The notes: generated by a model from the sequence alone, not told the origin. 60,000 nucleotides of DNA from Symsagittifera roscoffensis (GCF_963678635.1 NC_087068.1:34359436-34419435), one strand, 5' to 3'; positions 10,500 through 22,084 are shown, counted from the stretch's first letter. A program made the numbers and translations.

Positions 10500-12000
10500 T
10501 TATAAACAACCTCAGTAAGTTTCGTTGCGTCAAGGTCCTTTACTGCTGCTGTTGTTTCTGACAATTGAAAAACGATCCAACCGACTGTGTTAGACTTTTT
10601 CACACTGTGAAAAAAAATTTCAAAAAACAAAAAAAAAATTGAATTAAGATTATGAACAATATAAACTTGCATAACGTGTGAAGTCTCTATTATTTATGTC
10701 ATGCACTTCTAGAACAGAATTTGCGGGGATGTTTTTTGTAGTACTTTATTTTTTTTTCACAAAATGCTTTGTCACACTCGTCTGAAGCTCATCTGGCAAT
10801 CCACTGCTGTTTAGATCCATCTGAACTCCTGGCTGACGTTTGTGTACTAAGATTAGTTCGGGAAAAGATACTTCTCGCTTCCTGGCTAACATTGTTGATA
10901 AACTTGAATCTCTGGAATTACACAAATTGATCATTAACTAGAAAAAAATCTCTTTAATGTAGACAACTTTTTTTTCAGAAACTATTATTTGCTCTTTCCT
11001 CTGGATAAAATAGCAGCTTTAGTCAATACGCTCTATTCTTGTTCATAGAATTTTAATATCACCCTCTGGAGTCATCCACGCGCAAAGCATTGGATTTGGT
11101 GATAGGTATGTCTCAACTTTCGCTGATCTCTCGCTGTTGTTCATTTTTCAACCTATCATAAAAACCTTGCTTTTCTTCAGGGCTCTATAATTCCTGGAGT
11201 TGTAAAGAGGTATATGTCTATTGCAACTTGGATATTTTTTGAAATGTAAGTTTTCAACCCGAGGACAACCCAAATCATTTAGTTTTTCAACTTTTCGGTC
11301 CAAGTACCCTTTTCTTTTCCTTTAGCGTGAAAATTGCCTCTAGGATTTCTCAACACAGAACTCTGAAGTATTTGATTTAAATGTATGTTAATGTAACCAA
11401 TGTTTTTCCAATGGAGATCGTGTAAATAAGTTGTTAACCAGTGCTTTTCGTTCGAGCTTTGGAAGTATATTGAACTTCACTGGAGACGAAAAAAGAGTCG
11501 GTCGCCATAACCTGAAATTTTTATTGGTAATTCTTCAACCACAAAGGTGTTTTCTTGTAAGGAAAGCCTTCCACGTCAGGCACAACTGATCTCTCGCTTA
11601 GCAGTTTAGTAAAAGATACACTTTTGGTTTTTTCAACTAATTGAAGAGGCAGAAAACTTTTCCAGTCATATGTCCCAATAAGCTGTTGTTACAGTTTAAG
11701 GACAACATGTAACAGTACGGGGGACCCTCTTGTTAAAACTTGTGTTTAAATATGGGTCCATTGTGCAAAATAGCGTGCAATCTTAAAAAATTAGATTTTT
11801 TCAAGTATTTGTCCAAGGAAGAGTTATCAATACCAATCAAGCCACCATTAATGACGTATAAATTTCGTGAATTATTTTTTAAATCAATAGGAGTTACTCT
11901 GCTTTTTTTTGCGATTTCATTGTTTATTTTTTCCAACACCTCTCCAACCTGCTGAATTTCCAGTCAAAGCAAAAAAAAGTAACCTAGCAGATACCTTTTA
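10500..12000. other. probable upstream part of the Polinton remnant, too decayed to name
   Basis: Minus-strand pieces look protein-like but are unassigned. One, about 11,300-11,560, carries HWLTTYLHDLHWKN and, further on, AKGKEKGTW. Another is a 68-codon ORF at 11,733-11,939 with TPIDLKNNSRNLYVINGG. Their codon patterns and position fit more Polinton genes, but I recognise no family firmly. No DNA polymerase B or capsid motif was found. Confidence 0.3.
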
Positions 12001-12466
12001 ATTTCAATAAGATTTCGGTGGTAAAAAATCAAATCAACCACGGGAAGTTTTTAATATTTTAATAACTTGTTGAAACTGACGGATTTTTCACTCCAAGTCT
12101 ATATCAACCCATAGTGAGTTAAAATTGAACGAATAGTGGAATACATTTTCATAATAAGCAATATTTAGATCACTCATAGTAGCATACTTATAATTTGTAG
12201 AAATGCACCAAGTGATATATTGACGCGCACTCAAATAAAATTGTTCTTTGAAAAATAACTCTCATTCTTTCTTTGAAAATTCTTTTGCCCTCTCGAGAAA
12301 CACGTAGCGTTCATTACAGAGTTTGAAAAACGGATTTTTTCTGTTGTTGAAATTACTTTAATGTAAATGTTCGTTATCAATATCTTCAGTACACCAAGTT
12401 TTCTCTAATTTCTTTTTTCTTTTTTCAAAAGTTGACAATTTTGTCATTTGGTATATTTTGCCTAGA

Positions 12467-12580
12467 AATGGCCGCCGCGTTCGGATAGTGATTTCAATTT
12501 ACTTCCTTTTCTCAAGTTAAGGAAATAGCTTCCTGCTGCCAACGGTTTAGCTACGCTGCCAAAATTGTCGGCGAATTTTT
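12467..12580 (-). repeat. short dispersed repeat R3, copy 1
   Basis: On the minus strand it reads TTTTGGCAGCGTAGCT, then GTTGGCAGCAG, ATTTCCTT and, at the far end, GCGGCGGCC. The same order of blocks appears on the plus strand at 26,925-27,045. No coding role is assigned. Confidence 0.6.
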
Positions 12581-13078
12581 ATTGTATACCATAAAAGTCA
12601 ATTTCACTTTCACTAACAAATTTCAATTAGGTCGATAATTCATTTGCCCGAAACAAAAATAACAATTAATATGGTTCATATTATTAACCAGGACCAATAA
12701 TTAGGACCCCAAAAATTGGAATTAGAAAGAAAATTGTATCCTGTCCCTGGTTATTAAGCTAAGCTGAGCAAGATCCTAAGTAGGGGGTCTTCTGCTTTTT
12801 GGGTGGAAAATTTCTTTTGTTAACAAAATCCTAAGATGAGGATCCTCCAAAAAATTAAGGACCCTGTCCCTAGGACTTTGCTTTACGTGAGGAAAATCCC
12901 CTTTAGAAGGACCCCCCCTTAGGATCCAGGACACACAATACTACTTAAACCATTGTAAATAATTATAACCAATAAAAATGGATTTATTTGATTTGACAAA
13001 AATAATTATTGTAATTCATCGTTAAATGATTATAAGTATTTTTTGTTGAATTTCATAGAGATTGACAATAAAAATCCA

Positions 13079-13111
13079 GTATAAAAGGTTATTATTCAAA
13101 AAACTTCAGTG
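13079..13111 (+). promoter_or_regulatory. TATA box plus initiator-like site
   Basis: TATAAAAGG at about 13,079-13,087 is followed some 25-30 bp downstream by TTCAGTG, close to the animal initiator consensus TCAKTY. No gene is recognisable downstream, so this may be a remnant mobile-element promoter or a chance match. Confidence 0.25.
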
Positions 13112-14689
13112 CGGGAAGTACCTTCATCTTTGTGATTCGGTGCGGAGAGATTTGTGATTCGTGATTGGCTTCCGACGACACAACTGACTGATAAACTTCA
13201 CGCCAACTTATCTCAATACCAACTTTTTGACTGCGCTAATTTTCACGAAAGCACGGTTTCCTTATTCAACTTTCAACGCCAACTATCCCCTGGTCTCTGC
13301 TAGTGGTACTTGTACCTTATTGTACATGGAAAAAGAAAAGATTTTGGGCTAAATCAGCGTTCGTCCACATTAAGTATCCGGTAGGTTTTTTTGTTCCTCA
13401 TCACTTGAAACTCAATTGAAAGCATAGATTTGCTATAAATATCTCACCGAGGTAAAAAAAACATTGAAATTAAAACATCTACATTCATCAAATCAGATCA
13501 ATAATTTAAAAATAAGGCGCATACAATGATGCAAAATAACGTACTGGTTACGCTCTCACGAAAACCCAGTGCCCCTTTTTCCAACCACAACACAAAAAAA
13601 AAACCACAGGCGATCTGCAGTAAGCAGACACGAGCAAAATTATCACAATTACACCCCAGTCTTTAATTGATTTCACAGCTCACATCAAATGTTGACCAAA
13701 GATCTCCGACAAAAAAACGCATATTTTTTCACTTTTTCGAGTCGGAACAAATACAAAGCCGAGCAAATACCATCTTCGAAAGTGAGCGTATTTTAGCGCT
13801 GGTTTACATACATATCCTGCAATAAAACTGAAAACAGACTTTGAAGACCAGTAAAGCAAAAATTGAACACCAAAAATATAAACAACGGATTTACTTGAGT
13901 AGCAATTACATCAATAATCTGTGAGATGCGACGAAGCTTCAATTTGATTCTATATTATTTACTGCTGATGTTTCAAACTATGTTCAATCAATTGCGGCGG
14001 TTTTTTTGAGTTTCTCGTGAATCACATGTCTTCAAACAGATTTACTTAACTAGAAACTCTCAAAGCACCACCTTGACTCACAATGTGAAATACGAAGCAC
14101 AATTATGAATTTTAATGAGGCAAAGCTTCAAATTTGGTGACAAATTTTGAAGCACCTATTATCAGAAGCAGATAATTTGACAAAAAACTAGCTGCCACTC
14201 TAAACATAACTTTTGGATGGAGTTCAAGGGATTAAAAGGCAAAAAGATTATCTCTAGACCACTGGGAAGAATGTTCAAAATTTGACTGATCAAAAACTAA
14301 TTGCAATTATTTAACTGATTTTTTTTTTTTTAATATAATGATTCAATATACATAGAGGCTGAGCGGAGTCACTAAATACAAAAAAAATTCAAAAGCACCA
14401 CAACTAAAATAAAGTTTAACAAGTTGTCTGGAATGATCTTTTATTTGAAGAAAACACGTCCAAAATAACGAGAAAATAACTAACGACTGAGTTTAACGAA
14501 AAATCAAAAAATATAGATATCGAGCGATAACTGGGCCGACAAAACTTAGGCCAATCCCCGTAGAACCAAAAAACATTGACAACTGATAGTTAAAAACATA
14601 AATGAACGCAAGGAAACAGAAAACACCATTCTGATTTGACTTTTGAAAAAAAAAACTTTCAACATTTGAAGACAAAATAGATGCCCTGA

Positions 14690-14890
14690 AAGCTCTTTGA
14701 ATTTCACGAACTAGTTATGATGGGTCCTTTTTGATAAAATTCACCCAAATTGAGAAAACTGGATCAATAGGTCAAGTTTTAGTTTCTCTGAGAAATCTGA
14801 TAAATGATATCTATTTTCGAAACTAGAAGTTGATGACGCTTTTCAAGAAATTTAGACTTTCGATGTTCGATAGTGGTCTGCTTTCCTTTT
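14690..14890 (+). repeat. dispersed repeat R1, copy 1
   Basis: Carries the family core: AAGCTCTTTGAATTT, an ACCC-AAATTGAG block, AACTGGATCAATAGGT, GAAATCTGATAA, TTTTCGAAACTAGAAGT and GACGCTTTTC. Other copies lie near 19,005, 40,010 and 41,365, all in the same orientation. No terminal repeats or coding sequence are seen. Confidence 0.7.
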
Positions 14891-15429
14891 AACAAAGGAA
14901 AGAAACTGAACTTAAAAATAAATCATTGAGAAAACCGAGAAAAATTATAACTGAGCTTGAAAAGAAAACAGAAAAAAATCACCAAGACCTATATAAGAGT
15001 ACTCACTACGTTCATTACTCTGAATAAAATTTCAATCATGAGACACTTTCAACAATAAATTCTATTCTAAGCGTTTAGTGCGATCCGATGGGGGAGCATG
15101 AAAAAGCTATTTTTCTTGAAAACACCCATAATTAGGCCACTAAACTGATTATATTCAACCCGAAATCATTCAAGCAGAAAAAACAATCAATCAAGCAGAA
15201 AAAACTAAGCAGACAAATAATAGTCCGACCATTTTTTCTTCTTAAAAGTCCGTTTGAAAAAATTGATCAGGTTCAAACCCAGAAATTTGCTGTCCCACGC
15301 ATATTCGCTACATCCAGATCAAGTCAGCCGAAAATGCTAGAAAAAATTGAATTATTTATTAGCCAAATACCAAAAAAAAATGATAAACAAGTTGTTAACC
15401 AGAAAAAATCTGTAGATTAGGAATTGATA

Positions 15430-15490
15430 ACGCTTGCTAGTAGCAAGCGTTAATCAGAGGCGAAGCTTTGCTTGCCTTCACTGGCGAGAA
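15430..15490. repeat. 23-bp palindrome next to a GAGGCGAAG hairpin module
   Basis: AACGCTTGCTAGTAGCAAGCGTT is an exact 11-bp inverted repeat with a one-base centre. It is followed at once by CAGAGGCGAAGCTTTGCTTG, one member of a short hairpin-bearing family that recurs near 16,912, 17,884 and 21,800 (a related form is near 18,348). Confidence 0.7.
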
Positions 15491-15555
15491 CACGACAAAA
15501 AAGCAGCTTAATAAAGTTCAAAAAAAGTAAAAGCCTCAAATTAGCGAAAAAAATC

Positions 15556-15626
15556 GGGAACGTCTGAGATTCGAACCTGCCACTTGGATTAAGAGTCACA
15601 TACCCTAACCACTCAGCCACGGAAGC
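15556..15626 (-). pseudogene. tRNA-Lys(CUU)-like pseudogene or SINE head
   Basis: The minus strand shows an A-box-like GGCTGAGTGGTTAGGG, an anticodon loop CTCTTAA (anticodon CUU at 15,593-15,591) and a B box GGTTCGAATCT. However, the acceptor ends do not pair and the T and anticodon stems have several mismatches, so it is not a functional tRNA. It is best read as a decayed tRNA copy or the tRNA-derived head of a SINE. Confidence 0.65.
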
Positions 15627-15649
15627 TTAATAGCGGATAGAAGATAGAA

Positions 15650-16450
15650 CAAACATTAGCAACAAATAAAGCAGAGAATAGATGCTATGCAACTTCCAAT
15701 GGTACAGTGAAGTTTCCAAAACAGCGGACACTTTTAATGAACGCTTTCATTTGCGAGTTAGGTGAAAAAGAAGGTTGGTAATAACACACTAAGCTGACGC
15801 CAGTGTAATTATTTTTATTTTGAGTTCACTGCCCATGGAAGGTGTGCGACCTTTCAACTATTACGAGCAGGTAAACCTTTGCGCATATAACCTCTGGCTG
15901 CATTGAAGGTTTTTTCGCTAATCTCGGATCGGATTAGCGTCCATGAACTTAAACTTACAAACTTTTGTGAGACGAAAACTTTAAAAAATCTTTGTGTGAA
16001 AAGACGTAAAAAATCCTTGTGTTAATTCAAAATTTTACACACTGACCAAATTTTTGATTTTAAATAAATGCATTTAATTTACTCTCAGTAGCAACTAAAA
16101 TTAATTGATGGTAAAGAATAAAAGTGAAAAAATAATTGCAATTAACTTTTGAGCACACACGTGAATATCCAACAACCTTATACTTCCACGCATACAAATT
16201 GCTTTCAATCATGCTTGACTACCAAATACAAGCGGGCCATGAACGCCTTTCAAAATCAATTGATCACAAAAATCTGAGCATCGAAACGTCTTTGGTTGAA
16301 AAAAATGTATAATTGTATTCAGGGGCGGATTTAGGTGGAAGCTTGACGCTTTTCTCTCACCGTGTTGAGCGTCCCAACTTTGGTACTATTTTAAGACATT
16401 CATTTTTGGTTGAATAATCTTCTAAAATTTAATTAGTCTTAAGGTAACAA
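15650..16450. other. intergenic stretch downstream of the GTPase gene
   Basis: No gene seen. Contains the motif ACATTAGCAACAAATAAAGCAG, related to sequences at about 21,946 and 23,068, and otherwise AT-rich DNA. Confidence 0.5.
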
Positions 16451-16470
16451 AATCAGAAATCTGTCCTGCT

Positions 16471-16476
16471 TTTATT
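16471..16476 (-). promoter_or_regulatory. AATAAA poly(A) signal of the GTPase gene
   Basis: TTTATT on the plus strand gives AATAAA on the minus strand, about 145 nt after the stop codon at 16,619. It is the first canonical signal noticed in the 3' UTR and predicts cleavage around 16,450. Confidence 0.55.
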
Positions 16477-16618
16477 ATCACTGCCTGTGTTTCAATCATT
16501 TTCTGTTTCAAGCCATTTTCTGCTATGAAGTTATTAACAATGAGCTAGACAACTGATTTTTAACTAATTCCGGTATGAAAGTAAGATTAACAGTTACTAT
16601 TCTGATATCTTCGAACCC

Positions 16619-16782
16619 TCATATGAGAGCACACTTGGAGGAGTTTGTGAGCGTATTTTTTTTATTCTCCTTCTTCGACCTGCCACTACCTGAAGCCCCG
16701 CCACCGCCTTTGATGTCCAGCGTGGTGAAAGGCAGGTCGTTCTTTTTCTGATTATCCACAGCCCTTCGCTTGAGGATTAGAT
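16619..16782 (-). CDS. Rab/Ras-family small GTPase, terminal exon with CaaX box
   Basis: Last coding exon. The acceptor is TTCAG at 16,783-16,787. The exon supplies two bases (AT) that complete the codon whose first base G ends the exon at 23,250, so the join is in phase and gives Asp. The exon encodes the end of helix 5 (LILKRR), a hydrophilic Gly/Ser/Lys-rich hypervariable tail and the terminus SSKCALI followed by TGA. CALI is a CaaX prenylation box; a terminal Ile/Leu generally favours geranylgeranylation. The exon is more GC-rich than its surroundings. Tail composition and a CaaX ending fit Rab-family members that carry CaaX rather than CC/CXC, but the subfamily cannot be named. Confidence 0.93.
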
Positions 16783-17344
16783 CTGAACAAGGTAAATGGT
16801 AAACTAAAAGGAAAACGTATGTTTTTAAATGAATTTTAATGGTAAATTACCAACTACTTCAAAGATCAGAAAAAAGAATAGCACTGCACTCCAATTGGAT
16901 AAAAAGAACACAGAGGCGAAGATGAACTTCACAAACACACTGAACTTCACAAAATTGGCACAAGGAAACTTATCAGAACAAACCAAAAACGTGGCCAAAA
17001 GACAGTAAAAAAATTACAAATATTTCGAGAAAGCCGACAAAAATTACTGTTTTTTTTGTAGTTTTCCGGTTTTCAGGTTCGTATTTCAGTTATCTCTTTG
17101 AACTTCAAAGAAATTTTTGATCGGCTAGTTTGAAAAAAAAATTAACCTAATGTGAGAAAACTTTATGATACAGAAGAAAAAGTCTGACCAGTAGGAAAAC
17201 TTTTTTCCAGATTGAAAACCTTTTTTTATTAAATCCACATTCAAAATATGAAGTCAATCAAAATTTTCCACGCAAATTAAACTGTCATTATTCGAGAGCT
17301 AATTGATGCATACCAATTATGACGCTTTAGCAAAACCAGTCAAC

Positions 17345-17610
17345 TTGAAAAAAAAATTACCAACTAACATGCCTCAATTTATATAGCGGACGCATTTTAA
17401 CGAGTGAACGAAAAAGTTCATTAAAAATATCCGACCCTGCCCAAGTTCAAACCCTCTTATTTTGTTGCTGGTCTCCTTCCCTACCGCAATGCTATTTGTA
17501 ATATAATAGGCTGTGTTAATATCCTTAGCATCGGCTGTACTTAATAGCTGGATCAAAATGAAAACAATTTGTCGCAACAATTGTATCACAACATTATTTG
17601 CGACTTAAGT
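17345..17610 (-). mobile_element. tRNA-derived SINE, copy 1
   Basis: About 260 bp closely similar to 18,075-18,325. On the minus strand a degenerate A box (17,494-17,484, one mismatch to TRGYNNANNGG) lies about 40 bp before a B-box-like GGTTTGAACTT (17,453-17,443), the spacing of a tRNA-derived RNA polymerase III promoter. The plus-strand right edge carries TTGTCGCAACAA and TTTGCGACTTA, which can pair as a hairpin. Confidence 0.65.
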
Positions 17611-18074
17611 TGGAAAAAAAAGAGTTCAAACTATAACACAGGCAAGGCTAGTGTTAACACGCTAGTGAGTCGCCACCAAAAATTTGAGCAGTACAAATAT
17701 ACTCAAACTGAACAATATCAAACTGAAAAATTTTTGACGCTAATACAGATAATGGGAACGTAGCGATGAACAAGTGCTAAAAATATGAAAATCATTTAAA
17801 TTCGTACACAAATGTCGTATTTCAATTTCGACAAAATGCACTCAATTTAAATTCTAATTTTCAGTTTACAAGATCTTGAACACAGAGGCGAAGTTGTACT
17901 TCGCATACTTGAGCGAAAATATGACCGATAACGCTACTGGGAAAAACTGAATGAGTGAAACATTGAGTCCACAAAATTTTTTGGTGACGCACGCCAATTA
18001 TGAGTCTAGATAATTGCTAGGTGACGCAAGCCAATAATGACGCATTAGCAGTACCACTCAATTTGAAAAACAAA

Positions 18075-18325
18075 CGAAATTTACCAACTAACACGCCTCA
18101 ATTTATAGAGCGAACGCATTAACTAGTATACGAAATAGTAAATTAAAAACATCCGACCCTGCCCACGCTCGAACCCTCTTATTTTGTTGCGGGTCTCCTT
18201 GCATACCTCTATGCTACAGATCCATGATACCTTGTACTTGATATCTGGTTATATATCAAAATGAACACTTTCAAAATGAACTTATTTTGTCGCAACAATA
18301 TTTGCGACTTAGGTGGGAAAAAAAG
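18075..18325 (-). mobile_element. tRNA-derived SINE, copy 2
   Basis: Better-preserved copy. A box TAGCATAGAGG (18,216-18,206) matches TRGYNNANNGG exactly, and the B box GGTTCGAGCGT (18,175-18,165) is close to consensus. The edge has GTCGCAACAATATTTGCGAC, an inverted repeat of 7 bp. Shared blocks with copy 1 include ATCCGACCCTGCCCA and CCTCTTATTTTGTTGC. Flanking direct repeats were not resolved. Confidence 0.72.
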
Positions 18326-19004
18326 AGAGTTCATACTATCACACAAGCTTTGCTTGTGTAAACAGCGAGCGAGTCAACTATACCATTTTACATGGTCATT
18401 CTAATCGACAAACATGATAATAGACTGGTCACCATAGATCATGCGTTGTATAAAAAACTGAGAAGGAAAAATTTTCAATCTTGAGATAATTATCTAAAAA
18501 GGAGAGACTCAAACGCAGACAACGCATCTGTTTATTTATATCAATCAACCTTTGATCGATCTTTTTGTGTTAATCTGCTGGGGTCTTTTCGGTTATACCC
18601 CCTTACCTGAGTAAAAAATTTATTGAAAACTTTTTCAACAAAATTGGATTGATTTACTCAGAAAGGCAAGATAGTAAAATACGATCGGTCAAAACGAAGC
18701 AGCTCAAACTGCCTCTTTTTTTTTCCTTTTTTGCCGTTTTGTCTACCAAAAATTCATAGATATGAGCTCAGCTTGGGATATCAGCCCAGCATTTCCAAGC
18801 AAAATCGATCAAACTATTTGATGAAACGGTTCATTTTCTATATTTTATCATTGGGGGGAAAGGGTGGGGTATAAATGAAAAAAAGCATCTGCTGAAATGC
18901 AATATGATAACATAGTCAACTGAGGTGGAAAAGAACAAGGAACGCAGGGAAACAGAAAAAAAACGGACTTGTTTTTTGAAAAAAAAACTACAAATTTCGA
19001 ATTT

Positions 19005-19215
19005 TTTTAGCGCATGCTCTTAAAGCTCTTTGAGTTACCCAAAAAAAAAAAAAAAATTGGGCTTTTTTGATAACACTAACCCAATTTGAGCAAACTGGAT
19101 CAACAGGTAAAGTTTTTATTTAGCTGGGAAATCTGATAATTAAATTCCATTTTCGAAATTGGAAGTCGATTACGTTTTTCGTGACCTTCACATTTTTACA
19201 CTTGAAAATTAGCCA
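19005..19215 (+). repeat. dispersed repeat R1, copy 2
   Basis: Shares with the other copies AAAGCTCTTTGA, ACCCAATTTGAGCAAACTGG, GATCAACAGGTAAAG, GAAATCTGATAA, CATTTTCGAAATTGGAAGTC and ACGTTTTTCGTGACC. Followed by an A-rich, low-information stretch. Confidence 0.75.
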
Positions 19216-19249
19216 AAAGGATGGGCTTTCCGTATTGAGTTACCTCGCA

Positions 19250-19984
19250 AAAAATTTGAAAATTTTGTCGACCTTTTTTACTGAGATCTCCCAAACCACT
19301 ATAAAGACACCCTAATTTAACCAAAATTTCTGCGCCGCAGTCAACAATTTTTTGAAAAAAAAGGTTTAAGAAATGAGGCGTTTTTAGGCACTTTTTGGAA
19401 AATTTCGACTAAAAAATCGCTTTTTTTCGGCGCGCGCTTCCCCCCTCTCACTTAGTATAGATTGGCGCCAGAGGCGCCTTCAGAAAAATTTCAAGGTCAG
19501 TCAGCCAAAAACAGATATCTCAAAATAGTACAAAGGAAGACCCTGAAATCACCACAATATGGGGTTGAATATTCCAAGTTTTTCAAGGAAAATAAAACAA
19601 ACAGCAAATCTGCGCGGTTTAAAGGTTTTATTCAACCCTTTTTGGTGGATAGCAGATGGGCAACCCATATAAGTACCAAAACAGCTCCCCACAACAGTGT
19701 TGAGAAAATACAATTTGTTAGTGTTTTTTTAAACATTGAAATTTTGATCACAGTTTTGAGTCATAAATTTGAAAAAAGCGACAAATCTCGAAAACCAAAA
19801 AAACTGAAAAATATTACTGCAGGCTTGATTTGCAACCCAGAGTGTAAAACAACAATCAATCAAAAGGTTTAGAATAACAAGTTTACATGTTTTGAAAGAA
19901 AAAAATTAAACATGATAATAAAAAACGCCATATCTCGAAAACCAAAAAGATTTAAGTAAACTCAGGCCAACCCCCCATAGGGCT
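19250..19984. other. non-coding repeat-like stretch
   Basis: A 136-codon ORF at 19,462-19,872 runs through it, but its composition (Lys/Ser/Phe) and repeated phrases such as ATCTCGAAAACCAAAAA (twice, 19,787 and 19,932) suggest dispersed repeat DNA rather than a gene. Confidence 0.5.
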
Positions 19985-21450
19985 GATTACTACTACTACT
20001 ATTAATAGGTTTATTGTCCGTTTTTCCATTTTGGCGGGGTAGGACAACTTGAAAGCGCATAAGCAATGCTTCAGATAAGAGCATTCTGAATAGCACTCAA
20101 GCTATTAAATGGAAGATAACACGTTTTTTGATGCCATTCGCGATCAAGGCAGTCTGTGGATTTGAGGCTTAAAGTATTCAAGTCTCGTTCATCACACTCG
20201 CGCCAGAGTTTTAGGCCTTCCTGTTGGTCTTTTCCCTGGGACTGAAACATCTTCTGTCGATTAAAGCGCATGGTCATTTTCTCTTCGGTGGACATGGCCA
20301 CACAATCGTAGCCGCAAACGCACTTGTAGCTTGTCTAATTCAACAAGACCTGTCATTTTTAAAACTGCTTCGTTGGTAACTCTGTCTTTATAAGTCAATC
20401 CGATAATCCTACGCGGAGCTTTCACATTACCTCTCTTAAGAGTGCTGGATGCCTTGGTCTGCGTCCAGGTTTCAGCGAAGTACATCAGAGCTGGCCGGAG
20501 ACAAGCCCCGTAGATATGACACCTTGTAATCAATCAATATCTTTATTCAGCCGCATAGGCCCAATTTGCCACATTTCGTCCAAATTGAAGTCTGATTTGC
20601 GATTTTGAATTCTGATTTGAATGATAATTGGAATGATTATTGCATCTTGGACAAATGTAGATAGTATTATGTTTAGGTATTTTCCTCAGACTACTGCAAT
20701 TTTTATGCACCCATTGTTACAAGGAACGCAGCGCATTGAATTGACGCCGACTCCCTTCAAACAACAAATGCATAAATTTAGTCCGGTTTTTTTTGAAAAT
20801 AGACTTTGGCCTGAAGTCAAATGATTTGTCTTATCCATGTTGATTTTTCAACTGCGTTTTTGCAAAGCCTTGTTCCAAGTATTAAACTTCTCAAAAGACT
20901 GAGAATCGTTTTAGCGGATATCACAAAGTCATCTGCGTACAGCATACCACACAGTAACATGGAACGACAGTTTCTCGTAGCCTCTTCCATTAACATATAA
21001 AATAACAATGTGCATAGTGCCGATCCTTGATGCACACCTACATTAAAATCGAAGAAATTACTGCATCTGGGGGCCGGCGAACTCTGTTTTTCGACTCGTT
21101 GTACTATTAGTCGTAACAGGTTCTCGCGAACTCTCAGTTGCCTCAGAGCCCATGGGATCAGTTCCCAGGGAAAGGGTCGAAGGGCACTCGATGTCAACAA
21201 GCATATGATGCAGGAGTTTTTTTCTTTTCTGCAAACAGTTCTTTGAATTGCCTAATAGCAAAAAACGGGATTGGTAGATGATCTACATCCCATAGAACCA
21301 AAGTGCAAGTCATCTTCTTTCATCTCTCTCAGTACAATTGCCAATTCCTGGATAATAAAATCCCCCAATGGGCTGGCCACTGGGTTGATATCTTCCGTTT
21401 CAAACGGATTTGTTTCTGTTGAAAGATTTGAGAAAACCGTTGCCACAGCG
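19985..21450 (-). pseudogene. non-LTR retrotransposon B: reverse transcriptase and C-terminal region
   Basis: Minus-strand LINE remnant with several frameshifts and stops. N-terminal to C-terminal: DLHFGSMGCRSSTNPVF (about 21,330-21,260), a palm-entry motif; ELIPWALRQL; then VGVHQGSALCTLLFYM and LLCGMLYADDFVIS (about 21,040-20,910) with the intact catalytic F/Y-A-D-D; then a finger-like segment with WVHKNCSSLRKI and ICPRC (about 20,710-20,640); then YGACLRPALMYFAETWTQTK and the closing LRLCGHVHRREND. A short (AGT)n tail near 19,990 marks the 3' end, as in some LINE clades. The 5' part (endonuclease) is missing; the LINE is 5'-truncated near 21,450-21,560. Confidence 0.88.
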
Positions 21451-21599
21451 AAAGAACATCTTGGTCACAAGTCATTTCACAATTAGGTTTCCATTTTTTT
21501 CTAGAAAAAGCAATCGAATTAGAAGTGCAAGAAAAAGCAAAAACTGCCGTCAAAATCACGTTAACATCATATATCAGCCAAATTTATCTGTTTTTTTAT

Positions 21600-22084
21600 G
21601 AGCACTGGACATTAATACGATACTGCACTTGACTGCCTATAAACTTTCTTTGAAGTCGTCAAAAGTAGCTGCCAAAAGAGCGGACCTTAAATCCATAGTT
21701 CTCTCGTACTCTTAGAGAGCTGTTGAAACAAAAATGACGAAACAGAATACATCACTAATGGTCTTGAAAAACAACAAACAAGGACAACATGAGCATACAC
21801 CGAGGCGAAGCTGCGCTTCGCAAACACAAGCGAGAAAAAAGCAAAAAAGATCTCTAAACAGGCAAAACAAAAAGAATTTTTTTTTGCTAAGATTAGGAGT
21901 AACACTTTCTCACAACTGCTCCACGACCGCTGGTAATTTTATTTACACTAGCCACCAATAAAGCAGCTACAGTTTCTATCAAATTGACAATGCTATGCAG
22001 CAAAAATTCGACCAAAAAAATGAAACTATTGCAATGTTATTTAACTAGGATTTTAAGTCCTCGCATTTGCTCCACCGTCTCTTG
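21600..22084. other. intronic stretch with a hairpin module
   Basis: No gene. Contains GAGGCGAAGCTGCGCTTCGC near 21,801 (hairpin family) and ACACTAGCCACCAATAAAGCAGC near 21,946, shared with 23,068. Confidence 0.5.

Larger units (their letters stand above)
12000..14680. other. AT-rich non-coding stretch
   Basis: No ORF or exon-like stretch recognised on either strand. It contains one copy of a short repeat (12,467-12,580), a TATA-like site (13,079) and short iterations of AGGACCC/GGATCCT around 12,690-12,930. Confidence 0.6.

Noticed and set aside
10201-10518. 105-codon plus-strand ORF
   Set aside because: Shadow of the minus-strand packaging ATPase and membrane-protein remnants.
18573-18895. 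Possible second MITE (GGTTATACCCCC ... GGGGTATAAATG)
   Set aside because: The inverted ends match only in patches and no target duplication is visible.
19462-19872. 136-codon plus-strand ORF
   Set aside because: Low-complexity composition and repeated phrases; no family resemblance and no support from neighbours.
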